Of a DNA stretch of 64,000 nt, positions 39,156-47,042 are shown piece by piece. Both the position numbers and the translations under genes were made by a program. The stretch is from assembly GCF_004217115.1 (NCBI RefSeq), contig NZ_SHKN01000001.1, positions 1,553,781 through 1,617,780 on the forward strand. The letters run 5' to 3'. Under the pieces are notes generated by a model. It saw only the letters and a list, made by a program, of their open reading frames with translations, did not search any database and was not told where the DNA came from. This DNA is from Ancylomarina subtilis. Lineage in GTDB: Bacteria; Bacteroidota; Bacteroidia; Bacteroidales; Marinifilaceae. The stretch's first letter is position 1. Every line of letters starts with the position of its first letter.

Positions 39156-39356
39156 CTATCTCCACAATTGAAACTATAGAACTGTTTTTATTTTTCGCTA
39201 AACCATTATCATTTGATTTTACCATAATCTTTGACTTTCCATCCGTCTGAAAATATTGGCACACGTCCGAAATCATTAGGATTGTCGTTATACCAATATT
39301 TTACATCCAATTTTGAGGTAAAGAAAAAATACTGACACAAATTCGGAATTAAGATT

Positions 39357-40865
39357 ATGGCTAAAAAAGAAATTAAACTCAATGAAAATGATCCAGCAGT
39401 TAGCAGGAGAGATTTTCTAAAAATCGGAAGTGCTGGCGCCGTTCTGGGTGCAGTCGGCTTATCATCCATTACAAAAGACGCCGCAGCTAATAGACTAGAT
39501 AAACATTTAGTTGATGAATTAGTTACGATACACGACGAATTTCCCGTTGAGGTCAGAGCGGATTATGTGCCCCCACGTAATTGGGATCATGTTCAGTATC
39601 GTTCATTCTTTGCTGATGCTGTAAAAGCAATTGGTGAAGAAGTTGATGATGAAATTGTAGCAGATGGACAAGCATTTGCTCAGAAAATGAATTTCGCCTA
39701 CGACGACTCTAAAATCGGATATACAAAAACTGATAAAGCACTTTTGGCAGGAGCATGGGCCATGAATAATTTTTCAGCTGGTCCAAGCCCAGCAGGAGTT
39801 CCAGATTTTGGTGTAAATACCTGGGAGCAAAAAACTAAAAAAAATCCACATGCATTATTCGACAACGACTATGTGGCAAAAGAAAAAGCGACATTTAAAA
39901 GTAAACAAGAAGCTGCCAACCAAATAAAAAGAGCCGCTAAACTTTACGGTGCCGATCTTGTTGGAATTACTCGCAGAGACAAAAGATGGGATTATAGTAA
40001 ATTCCTTAATCCTATCCCCCCTCTTGCAAGAAAAGCATTTGCTGGCCCACCAAGTCCTGAACAACTTGAAGAATTACATAACTGGGGTCCTGACAAATTT
40101 GTTACAGATTGGAGCGATTTCCCATTTGTTCCAAAAACTGTTATCGTTATGGCTTTCGAGATGGATTACGAAGGGATCTCAACTTCTCCATCATTAGTAG
40201 GAAGTGCTGCTGCAGGTGCGGGGTATTCCAAAATGGCTAAAACACCTTACCAATTAGCTGTTTATTTGAAAAACCTGGGTTATCAGGCTGTTTCGGCAGG
40301 AAACGATATGGGATTAAGTGTGCCATACGCAATTGCTGCTGGACTGGGAGAAGGATCTCGTCTTGGGCAGGTTGTTTCTTATAAATATGGACCTCGTGTT
40401 CGATTAGCAAAGGTGTATACAGACTTCGATTTTGTTGAGTATGATACACCAAAATCTTTTGGTGTCATGGATTTTTGCAAAAAATGTATGCGTTGTGCCG
40501 ATGCCTGTCCAACAAAAGCAATTTCGTACGATAAAGAACCATCTTTCGATCCAACTCACGAGAATAAAGACAATGCATGGTACAACATTAAAGGTGTAAA
40601 GAAATATCATGTTGATGCACGAAAATGCTTCAAACTATGGGGAGAACTGGGAGATGATTGTGGTATGTGTATGGCTTCATGCCCCTATAATAAACCAAAT
40701 TTCTGGCATCACAGATTAGTTGATAGTATTACTGCAGCCATGCCTGGTCCTGTTCATAGCTTTATGCGTCAGATGGATGAAGTATTCGGCTATGGTAATG
40801 TTGAAGACCATGAATCAATTAAAAAGTTCTATAGTCCTAAAGGCAAAAGCTACGATGGACATTAA
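39357..40865 (+). CDS. rdhA: Reductive dehalogenase catalytic subunit (Tat-exported, corrinoid/2x[4Fe-4S])
   Basis: 502 residues. A twin-arginine signal is seen at residues 17-22 (RRDFLK) with a hydrophobic stretch to about 37. The catalytic domain ends in the RDase hallmark block AAGLGEGSRLGQ...YKYGPRVRL...TDFDF. Two ferredoxin clusters follow: C374-x2-C377-x2-C380-x3-C384-P and C424-x10-C435-x2-C438-x3-C442-P, the second with the wide first spacing typical of RdhA. The Tat signal and length argue against the related QueG. RdhA reduces carbon-halogen bonds using a cobamide on the outer face of the membrane. rdhB follows 54 bases on and rdhC lies further downstream, so it is probably respiratory. 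No corrinoid genes are in the window. The halogenated substrate is not predictable. Confidence 0.92.
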   Translation: MAKKEIKLNENDPAVSRRDFLKIGSAGAVLGAVGLSSITKDAAANRLDKHLVDELVTIHDEFPVEVRADYVPPRNWDHVQYRSFFADAVKAIGEEVDDEIVADGQAFAQKMNFAYDDSKIGYTKTDKALLAGAWAMNNFSAGPSPAGVPDFGVNTWEQKTKKNPHALFDNDYVAKEKATFKSKQEAANQIKRAAKLYGADLVGITRRDKRWDYSKFLNPIPPLARKAFAGPPSPEQLEELHNWGPDKFVTDWSDFPFVPKTVIVMAFEMDYEGISTSPSLVGSAAAGAGYSKMAKTPYQLAVYLKNLGYQAVSAGNDMGLSVPYAIAAGLGEGSRLGQVVSYKYGPRVRLAKVYTDFDFVEYDTPKSFGVMDFCKKCMRCADACPTKAISYDKEPSFDPTHENKDNAWYNIKGVKKYHVDARKCFKLWGELGDDCGMCMASCPYNKPNFWHHRLVDSITAAMPGPVHSFMRQMDEVFGYGNVEDHESIKKFYSPKGKSYDGH

Positions 40866-40919
40866 AGGACGAGCTAAAGATTTAGTTTCCGATTTTAATA
40901 AATATTAAAAAATATAATC

Positions 40920-41216
40920 ATGATTTTTTCAGGAATAGAAATACTGTTTTTCACATTAGGAGTGATAACAACTCTGGCAATAGGAACCACATATTATTTT
41001 AACAAAAAACTAACATTTACAGCAGGAACATGGGCTACACTTGGCCTGGGAATCTTCCTACTTATATTTTGCATTGCATGGTCGTGCAGTTCGGTTTTAG
41101 AAGGCGAACCACGCGCAGCAAGTATGGGACTCGTTGTATTTGGAATCCCAGGACTTATTCTTCTTCTTTTGGGACGGAAGCTTGCAATTAAAAAACCGAT
41201 CAGTAAACAAGTCTAA
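40920..41216 (+). CDS. rdhB: Reductive dehalogenase membrane anchor
   Basis: 98 residues, three hydrophobic segments (about 7-25, 36-55, 66-84), and the loop motif EGEPRAASMG between TM2 and TM3. RdhB/PceB anchors have the same size, three-span topology and an acidic E-x-E/P loop motif before TM3; PceB holds PceA at the membrane face. Position directly after rdhA supports the call. The short size and lack of cofactor motifs exclude an electron-transfer role on its own. Confidence 0.85.
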   Translation: MIFSGIEILFFTLGVITTLAIGTTYYFNKKLTFTAGTWATLGLGIFLLIFCIAWSCSSVLEGEPRAASMGLVVFGIPGLILLLLGRKLAIKKPISKQV

Positions 41217-41295
41217 AAGTTTAGACAATGGATTATTATATTGAATCCATAAAAGAAGATCAAAGCTTAAAACTAAGAATTTAAATCAATAGGTA

Positions 41296-41327
41296 TTCCG
41301 ATGGTCACAAGATTGTGACTATCGGAA
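41296..41327. repeat. Near-perfect inverted repeat between rdhB and rdhC
   Basis: TTCCGATGGTCACAA, 2-base spacer GA, TTGTGACTATCGGAA: 15-bp arms with one G/T mismatch. It lies 80 bases after rdhB and 50 before rdhC. There is no T-run, so it is more likely an operator or an mRNA processing hairpin than a terminator. Confidence 0.75.
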
Positions 41328-41376
41328 ACACTTCTTCTATTTAGCATTTAATTTAAATACATCTTATTAAATAAGA

Positions 41377-42510
41377 ATGAAACATTACATTAATGGTTTT
41401 GCTTATATCACATTAACGCTTGCATTTATTATTGGTTTTGTTAAATCGAATAACGACCAGCAACTAAATAAAATGCAACTCATTACTGGAAATGGCTTAT
41501 CACTAATAAAAACAAGTGACCATGTGTACAAAGCATTAAGTGGAGATAAAACGTTCGGATACATGGCTATAGGCGAATCGCAAGGCTACGGTGGCCCTTT
41601 ATCTATGGCTGTTCTCTCAGATAAGGAAGGGAAAATAGTCGGAACCCAATTGGTTAAGAATATCGAAACCATGTCCTTTTTGGCAAAACTTGAAAACAAA
41701 AAGTATTACGATCAATATGTCAACAAAAATGTAAATGACGAATTTGACTTATCTAAAGATATTGAAGCCGTTTCAGGAGCAACAGTTAGTTCTTTAGCCA
41801 TTGCCAACGCAGTCAGAAAAGCATCTTACAACATTGCCAAAGACGAACTGAACATAGCTACACCTGCTCTTAACAAAAAGTGGAAGGTATCAAATGAAGA
41901 GGGTATTATTTTACTAATATTTATATTGGGATCCATATCGATACTCTTTAAGAAAAAGAAATTACGCTATGCCAGCTTGTTTCTGGGTTTTATTTTTCTT
42001 GGTTTTGTATTCAATGCATCGCTTTCACTCACACATTTCGGTAGAGTCATACTGGGTTTTTTCCCCAATATTCATACCCACTTAAGCTGGTGGATACTGA
42101 TGGCGGGAACCTTCTCGATCATAGTAATCTCCGGAAAAAACGTGTATTGTAGTTCGGTATGTCCTTTTCATGCAAGCCAGATATTACTGAATAAAGTATC
42201 GGGTATCAACCTTAAGTTACCAACACATATTTCGAAAATATTATCGAAGACACCACTGTTTTTGCTGTGGTTATCACTCATCATCATATTTATTTCTGCT
42301 AACCCAACAATTGCTTCTTACGAACCTTTTGCCATGCTGTTTGCCTTGGAAGGCGATGGCGTACAGTGGTATATTCTTCCTGCTTCGCTTATTGGATCAC
42401 TCTTCTTTTCAAATTTCTTTTGTCGTTTTTTCTGCCCCGTTGGTGGCGCATTAGGATGGATATTGAAAAAGAGAAACCAGGTTAAAAAGTTTATTTTATC
42501 CAAGAATTAG
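41377..42510 (+). CDS. rdhC: RdhC/PceC-like FMN-binding, NosR-type membrane protein
   Basis: 377 residues. TM1 (about 7-22) is followed by an extracytoplasmic FMN-binding domain. Its flavinylation motif is SGATVSS (T about 136), the site where ApbE-type enzymes attach FMN covalently. Five further hydrophobic spans contain two Cys motifs, C258-x3-C262-P and C349-x3-C353-P, as in PceC and the NosR/RnfG-related family. The last is followed by PVGGALGWILKKR, typical of the polyferredoxin-like membrane end. The role in organohalide respiration is presumed electron transfer or maturation. It is separated from rdhB by 160 bases carrying an inverted repeat. Confidence 0.85.
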   Translation: MKHYINGFAYITLTLAFIIGFVKSNNDQQLNKMQLITGNGLSLIKTSDHVYKALSGDKTFGYMAIGESQGYGGPLSMAVLSDKEGKIVGTQLVKNIETMSFLAKLENKKYYDQYVNKNVNDEFDLSKDIEAVSGATVSSLAIANAVRKASYNIAKDELNIATPALNKKWKVSNEEGIILLIFILGSISILFKKKKLRYASLFLGFIFLGFVFNASLSLTHFGRVILGFFPNIHTHLSWWILMAGTFSIIVISGKNVYCSSVCPFHASQILLNKVSGINLKLPTHISKILSKTPLFLLWLSLIIIFISANPTIASYEPFAMLFALEGDGVQWYILPASLIGSLFFSNFFCRFFCPVGGALGWILKKRNQVKKFILSKN

Positions 42511-42515
42511 ACTCT

Positions 42516-42617
42516 ATGAACAAAAAACTAAAACTGACTAAAGAAAATATGGCCGGGATTGCCATTTATACAATTTGTTTAATTACGATTCTTCTATTTA
42601 TAGCCAGCAAATTATAA
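42516..42617 (+). CDS. 33-residue single-span membrane peptide downstream of rdhC
   Basis: ATG at 42516, stop TAA at 42615. Residues 1-12 are basic/polar (MNKKLKLTKEN), residues 13-31 form one hydrophobic helix (GIAIYTICLITILLFIA), then SKL. It starts 5 bases after the rdhC stop and before the operon terminator. The topology (basic N-terminus inside) is that of known small membrane-complex subunits. I know of no named family. Nothing else occupies this stretch, and the positive-inside plus hydrophobic pattern argues for a real gene. Confidence 0.6.
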   Translation: MNKKLKLTKENMAGIAIYTICLITILLFIASKL

Positions 42618-42700
42618 GTCGTTGGCATTGGAATTAAACCAAAAACAATTTTCATTTTAACTATCCAGAAGAATGCTTTCACTAGCATTAGCGCCAAAAA

Positions 42701-42738
42701 AAAGGATCATCAGTTTAATTGATGATCCTTTTATTTTT
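42701..42738 (+). terminator. Terminator of the rdh operon
   Basis: Perfect 12-bp stem AAAGGATCATCA/TGATGATCCTTT with a 7-base loop and T-rich tail (TATTTTT). Confidence 0.88.
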
Positions 42739-42811
42739 AGATAATTCTATTCGTAATTATTAGTAGAAATAATAATTTAGTCTTTAAAAATAAGCCCCAA
42801 AAGGAATTAGA

Positions 42812-43378
42812 ATGAAAGACCAAATCAAAAACTATCTCAACAAATACGTCAAGTTTACTGATAATGAAATAGATGAAATCTGTTCGAATTTAAGCTTAGA
42901 AATCTTTCCAAAGAAAACATTTATTCTAAAAGAAGGACAAATCTGTTCCTGCCAGTACTTTATTGCAAGAGGTTTGGTTCGTTCTTTTTATATCGATAAT
43001 AAAGGAAATGAAAAAATAGACCAGTTTGCGATAGAAAATTGGTGGTTAACAAATATGGAGAGTTTCATTAACGGAATTCCATCTTCATCGTCGATTCAGG
43101 CTTTGGAAGAAACCCATGTGTATATATTAAAAAAAGAAAACTTAGAAAAGCTGTATCTTTCAATTCCAAAATTTGAACGTTTTTTTAGACTTATTACAGA
43201 AAAAATTCTGATTGCGACCCAACTTAGAAACAACCACTATCTGCAAAAGAAAAGTAAAGACAGATACATAGATTTAATTACACATTTCCCGGATTTCACT
43301 CAAAGAGTCCCACAATATATGATTGCTTCATATCTGGAAATAACACCTGAATATTTAAGTGAACTCAGAAAAAAGTAA
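42812..43378 (+). CDS. Crp/Fnr-family transcriptional regulator
   Basis: 188 residues. An N-terminal cyclic-nucleotide-binding-like beta barrel (KKTFILKEGQICSCQYFIARGLVRSFY, then SSIQALEETHVYILKKENL) leads to a C-terminal winged helix (MIASYLEITPEYLSELRKK). It has only two Cys in this region (CSC), not the four-Cys Fe-S pattern of classical FNR. Therefore oxygen sensing by an [4Fe-4S] cluster is unlikely. It precedes an AhpD-like gene with 80 bases between and is likely its local regulator. Its closeness to the rdh operon may be coincidental. Confidence 0.85.
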   Translation: MKDQIKNYLNKYVKFTDNEIDEICSNLSLEIFPKKTFILKEGQICSCQYFIARGLVRSFYIDNKGNEKIDQFAIENWWLTNMESFINGIPSSSSIQALEETHVYILKKENLEKLYLSIPKFERFFRLITEKILIATQLRNNHYLQKKSKDRYIDLITHFPDFTQRVPQYMIASYLEITPEYLSELRKK

Positions 43379-43423
43379 ACTTATTTATTAAGATAGCTTA
43401 ATTTTTTAGAGAGAAGTAAGCCA

Positions 43424-43431
43424 TAAATTTG
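43424..43431 (+). promoter_or_regulatory. Possible -7 box of the AhpD-like gene
   Basis: Exact TAAATTTG 28 bases before the ATG, with a T-rich element (ATTTTTTA) near the -33 distance. Confidence 0.45.
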
Positions 43432-43458
43432 TTTCATTATTAATTAAAAAATAAAATT

Positions 43459-43911
43459 ATGGAACGAATAAGTTATCAGGACACGCCTAAAAATATGTTC
43501 GAAAAATTAATGGTCGTTGAAGACTATCTGAATGGCTCACCACTGGAAATGTCCTTGCTCGAATTAATTAGATTAAGAACAGCACAACTAAACAATTGTG
43601 CCTATTGTGTCGATATGCATTATAAAGAATTAAAGCATTTAGGCGAAAGTGAGCTACGCCTATCTTCTCTGTGCGTATGGAGCGAAACACCCTATTTCAG
43701 TGACAAAGAAAGAAAAGCTCTTGAACTAACCGAAATATTAACCCGAGATAGTCAAAGTACAATCTCTGATGAATATTTCGAAACGCTTCTCTCCCAGTTT
43801 AGCAAAGAAGAAATTTGTTACTTAACGATTGTAATTTCTCACCTTAGCACTTGGGCCAAACTGATGAAAACATTAAAATTTACTCCCGGAAAATATGAGG
43901 TGAAAAAATAA
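43459..43911 (+). CDS. Carboxymuconolactone decarboxylase/AhpD-like protein
   Basis: 150 residues. The AhpD-like core is recognisable from RLRTAQLNNCAYCVDMHYKEL, with the redox CxxC and His of alkylhydroperoxidase AhpD, rather than the ring-acting decarboxylase itself. Such proteins reduce peroxides via the Cys pair. It is downstream of the Crp/Fnr regulator, an arrangement consistent with stress-responsive control. A terminator follows. Confidence 0.88.
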   Translation: MERISYQDTPKNMFEKLMVVEDYLNGSPLEMSLLELIRLRTAQLNNCAYCVDMHYKELKHLGESELRLSSLCVWSETPYFSDKERKALELTEILTRDSQSTISDEYFETLLSQFSKEEICYLTIVISHLSTWAKLMKTLKFTPGKYEVKK

Positions 43912-43966
43912 TCTGGAACAACTACTTGATTGATATCAATTTGTTTATACCGAATCAATATGAGAT

Positions 43967-43997
43967 AGAGGGTGCCCCCAATGGTCACCCTCTTTTT
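43967..43997 (+). terminator. Terminator of the AhpD-like gene
   Basis: AGAGGGTG/CACCCTCT stem, loop CCCCCAATGGT, then TTTTT. Confidence 0.8.
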
Positions 43998-44146
43998 ATT
44001 TACAGAAACAAAAAACACCTGTAAAAATGAATTATTTCAAAGCAATGCAAATCTGTTAAATTTTTAATTTAAACATGGTTGTGGCATATGATAAATGCAA
44101 CACTTTGAATAATTAAACGTCCTTATCAAAAACAATAAATACCATT

Positions 44147-45001
44147 ATGAAAAAAATATTGATTCTATTGAGTGGCATGATGCTTGCCAATGCGCTATTC
44201 GGACAAGATGCGAAAACACCTCCTAAAACACAGATCATGACATTAGGAGTTTTCCATTTGGCCTATCACAATCTGGATGTACAAACAACTGAAAAAAAAA
44301 ACCAGATATCTGTTCTTGAAGAGCCCTACCAGTCAGAAATAATTGCAATCTGCAATGCCATTGAGGCCTTTAAACCGACCATGATTGCAATTGAAAAATC
44401 GCCTAACGAACAAGGAGCAATTGATTCTCTATACTCATTATACAAATCAGATCAATTCACATTGAAAAAAGATGAAATCTATCAGCTAGCTTTCCGGATG
44501 GGGAAAAAATTAAACCTTCCTAAAATTCACTGTATGAATAACTGGGGCAAACATTATAACAATATGAAAACATTGTTCAAGGATAGTATCCGTTCTGCCA
44601 ATCTTGAAAATTATTACTTTCAGTCACCAGACTCTATCTATATGGAGAGTAAAAAATCAAAAAAAGTCTCAAATATCATTGACGAATTCACACAATTGAA
44701 TGATCCGAAACACATCAAAGAAAGCCTTTCAGTGTATTTATTAAACCCCTTTAAATACGAAGAAGAAGCGGGAGATTTTACAGGTGTTGATTTTGAGACT
44801 GGAAGATGGTTTAACCGTAATCTAAGAATTTTCAGAAACATTCAAAGAATGGCTCAAAAACCTGAAGAAAGAATCTTACTGATCATTGGCTGTGGCCACC
44901 TAAATCTCCTGAATATGTTTCTCGATGTTTCGAAAGAATTTGACTTGGTATCCCCTCTACCTTACCTGGAAGTTGCAAAAAAGAACACCTGCACAAAATA
45001 A
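44147..45001 (+). CDS. DUF5694-like exported protein
   Basis: 284 residues with a signal peptide (MKKILILLSGMMLANALFGQ). The LGVFHLAYHNLD start, IAIEKSPNEQ and RIFRNIQRMAQKPEERILLIIGCGHLNLL blocks have His, Glu and a GxGH pattern like that of TraB/Tiki-fold metalloproteins. On that basis I call it a DUF5694-like member. Function unknown; it acts outside the cytoplasm. It stands alone between two terminator or convergent regions. Confidence 0.72.
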   Translation: MKKILILLSGMMLANALFGQDAKTPPKTQIMTLGVFHLAYHNLDVQTTEKKNQISVLEEPYQSEIIAICNAIEAFKPTMIAIEKSPNEQGAIDSLYSLYKSDQFTLKKDEIYQLAFRMGKKLNLPKIHCMNNWGKHYNNMKTLFKDSIRSANLENYYFQSPDSIYMESKKSKKVSNIIDEFTQLNDPKHIKESLSVYLLNPFKYEEEAGDFTGVDFETGRWFNRNLRIFRNIQRMAQKPEERILLIIGCGHLNLLNMFLDVSKEFDLVSPLPYLEVAKKNTCTK

Positions 45002-45153
45002 CAAACTTTGTTAAAAAACTTTTTTACCTATCAGGTGATGTTCAAAATATAATTGCAATAAAGAGATCATAAACACCGAATTGAAATGGCTCCCATTCTC
45101 AAAATGAATAGGGCCACTTTATTTCTCACATCAAACAATTCTGATTTAGAAAA

Positions 45154-45615
45154 TTATATGATTTCGCTTATTTTAAATGTCCTCCCCTGAAAGTCAACCT
45201 CATCACCAACAGTTTTATTTTTTAATAAACCACCAATAGGAGATGCCAGAGATATGGCATAGCAAATTTGTTTATTCATCGGTATTTTACCAATACCAAT
45301 GGAAATAAAATACATACCTTGATCAGTCACAACAAAACTACCAAAAGATACCTTATTGAATTCTTCTGAGATATCAATACGAGCCAATTCTTTTCGTTGT
45401 CTGACGGTTTGATTCAGCAGCACTTCATTCTTTTCAATTTCAATCTGCATCATCTCACGCCCCGTCTCGTACTTATCTCCCGCACTGCTCTTGGTATCGC
45501 TATTTCTTGATTCTTTTGCTGAGGCAATAGCTGCCTGAATCACCTCAATCTTTCTATCAAGATCTTCTAATATTTTATGGTATACCAAGCCTTTCAGATC
45601 CTTTATCGTGTTCAT
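45154..45615 (-). CDS. GreA/GreB-family elongation factor-like protein
   Basis: 153 residues. The N-terminal part is a coiled-coil-like helix pair (about 10-75) and the C-terminal part a GreA/GreB FKBP-like domain (about 85-153, ISLASPIGGLLKNKTVGDEVDFQGRTFKI). True GreA rescues backtracked RNA polymerase with acidic residues at the coiled-coil tip. Here the tip region has DTKSSAGDKYET, so activity is plausible but unproven. Single gene, convergent with the DUF5694-like gene. Confidence 0.82.
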   Translation of the reverse strand: MNTIKDLKGLVYHKILEDLDRKIEVIQAAIASAKESRNSDTKSSAGDKYETGREMMQIEIEKNEVLLNQTVRQRKELARIDISEEFNKVSFGSFVVTDQGMYFISIGIGKIPMNKQICYAISLASPIGGLLKNKTVGDEVDFQGRTFKISEII

Positions 45616-45760
45616 TCTTTTATCTTTTTAACTCGGTTCAAAATTTAAATTTCCATGATTTATTCTAAAGCCCAAGATAAGCTTTATATGAGTTTGCTTT
45701 CGTAAAATTCTTAAAAAAAGACAGATCTCATTTGTTTTTTAAAATAAATCCCTAACTTCG

Positions 45761-45778
45761 TTTCGTATTTTTACGAAA
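45761..45778. promoter_or_regulatory. ArsR-type operator over the arsR start
   Basis: Perfect palindrome TTTCGTA-TTTT-TACGAAA ending 10 bases before the arsR ATG. ArsR/SmtB repressors bind such 7-4-7 palindromes, so autoregulation of the operon is likely. Confidence 0.7.
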
Positions 45779-45788
45779 TGCGAAACAT

Positions 45789-46112
45789 ATGACAGAAAAT
45801 GAATTCTATTCCGACCAGGAAAAACAACTGGCACGTTTTGCCAAAGCACTCTCTCACCCGGTGAGAGTCTATATTTGCAAGCTCTTATCAAATCAGTCCT
45901 GTTGCTACAGTGGCGATTTGGCTGAGGAAGTGCCCATAGCCCGCTCTACCCTTTCACAGCATCTGAAAGAATTGAAAGCATCGGGCCTGATACAAGGCGA
46001 AATTATGCCTCCTAAGATTAAGTATTGCCTAAATAAAGAGAATTGGGCAAAAGCAAACGAAGTGTTTGAAACACTTTTTAAATCTGAAAGAGAAAGTAAC
46101 CCAAACCAATAA
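45789..46112 (+). CDS. arsR: ArsR-family metalloid-responsive repressor
   Basis: 107 residues, a winged helix (LARFAKALSHPVRVYICKLL, then ARSTLSQHLKELKASGLIQGE). The vicinal Cys pair and a further Cys in NQSCCYSG sit at the start of the DNA-recognition helix region, as in arsenite-sensing ArsR proteins; a third Cys lies in YICKLL. It leads a five-gene operon for metalloid efflux. Derepression by trivalent arsenic is expected from the family. Confidence 0.9.
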   Translation: MTENEFYSDQEKQLARFAKALSHPVRVYICKLLSNQSCCYSGDLAEEVPIARSTLSQHLKELKASGLIQGEIMPPKIKYCLNKENWAKANEVFETLFKSERESNPNQ

Positions 46113-46161
46113 TAAACATTAAAGAATGCAACAGTATTCTTAAAAACTTAAACCTTATAAT

Positions 46162-46398
46162 ATGGAAATTAAAGTATTAGGGCCCGGTTGCAAAAAATGC
46201 AACACCCTGCACCAGGCAACTCAAAAAGCGATTGAAGAATTAAATATCGAAGCAACAATTACTAAGGTTGATGATATGATGAAAATTTTAGCGTATGGCG
46301 TCATGTCTACACCTGCACTTGTCGTGAACGAAAAGGTATTATTTAGTGGAAAAGTACCCACTGTATCAGAAATCAAAGAACTTATTGAATCCCTATAA
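46162..46398 (+). CDS. Small thioredoxin-fold protein, ArsE-like
   Basis: 78 residues with one thioredoxin fold and a CxxC in GPGCKKCNTL, then MSTPALVVNEKVLFSG. This is the redox-active disulfide family (sometimes thioredoxin_3). In the organoarsenical operons described in Soehngenia, a thioredoxin-like protein is called ArsE and lies with ArsF and ArsG. The order here is the same (arsR, this gene, arsF-like, arsG-like). It probably supplies electrons. Confidence 0.75.
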   Translation: MEIKVLGPGCKKCNTLHQATQKAIEELNIEATITKVDDMMKILAYGVMSTPALVVNEKVLFSGKVPTVSEIKELIESL

Positions 46399-46409
46399 AC
46401 AAATCTATC

Positions 46410-46886
46410 ATGAAAAATTATTTAACCATAACTATTCTGACTCTTGGACTTAGCTTAGGAGCTTGCCAGTCGAACACAAAAAAAACAACAGATAAAGTAG
46501 TAGAAAAAGAAGCAACAGCATGCGTATCTGACTGCTCACATTGTAGCTCAAAATCTTGCGGCACAGCAGTTGCTGAAAAAAAGAATGAAGATGCCGGTAT
46601 CTACTATTTTCATGGTGACAGAAAATGCAAAACCTGTAAGGCAGTTGGAGCTAAAGCCAAAGAACTTGCAGAAAAATTAAATGTGAAATTCTTCGATGTA
46701 AACATTGATGAAGAAGAAAACAAATTGCTTGCAAAGGAATTTGAAGCTACCGGATCTAGTTTAATGATCAAACATGCAAAGTCAGGAAAGATTGAAGATC
46801 TTACAAACTTCGCGTTCCGTAATGCAATCAACAACCCTCAAGCTTATCTTGAGAAGTTGGAATCAACTCTTAAATCAGAAAACTAG
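46410..46886 (+). CDS. Lipoprotein with thioredoxin-like domain, ArsF-like
   Basis: 158 residues. A lipobox (LGAC at residues 16-19) gives an exported lipoprotein. A Cys-rich stretch (CVSDCSHCSSKSC, residues 38-50) is followed by a thioredoxin-like domain with CxxC in RKCKTCKAVG. This layout fits the ArsF family of nitrophenyl-compound nitroreductase subunits. It overlaps no gene and follows the ArsE-like gene by 11 bases. A stem-loop follows its stop. Confidence 0.72.
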   Translation: MKNYLTITILTLGLSLGACQSNTKKTTDKVVEKEATACVSDCSHCSSKSCGTAVAEKKNEDAGIYYFHGDRKCKTCKAVGAKAKELAEKLNVKFFDVNIDEEENKLLAKEFEATGSSLMIKHAKSGKIEDLTNFAFRNAINNPQAYLEKLESTLKSEN

Positions 46887-46905
46887 ATTTCTGATTCATC
46901 TCACA

Positions 46906-46937
46906 TTCGGTTACATTTCTTAGGGAATGTAACCGAA
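46906..46937 (+). repeat. Stem-loop between the arsF-like and arsG-like genes
   Basis: Perfect 12-bp stem TTCGGTTACATT/AATGTAACCGAA, 8-base loop, no T-run after it. It may set the ratio of upstream to downstream mRNA. Confidence 0.65.
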
Positions 46938-47042
46938 AAACAAACCCCTTACTCACGACTTCGTGTCCCTAAAACACCTCAAAATAAATAGACCTTGAGA
47001 ATGGGATAAAACAAGTCATTATTAGTAAGAAAAGCATTAAAA

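Noticed and set aside
39357-40865. RdhA as an epoxyqueuosine reductase (QueG)
   Set aside because: QueG is shorter, cytosolic and lacks a Tat signal. Here the Tat motif, the rdhB neighbour and the wide Cys spacing of the second cluster favour a dehalogenase.
41228-41284. An 18-codon ORF (MDYYIESIKEDQ...) between rdhB and rdhC and a weak 7-bp inverted repeat over it
   Set aside because: Too short, no conservation to judge by, and the repeat has a 9-base loop in AT-rich DNA. Chance cannot be excluded.
45040-45130. Imperfect hairpin between the DUF5694-like and GreA-like genes
   Set aside because: The arms pair only with shifts and no clean T-run exists, so it was not listed as a terminator.
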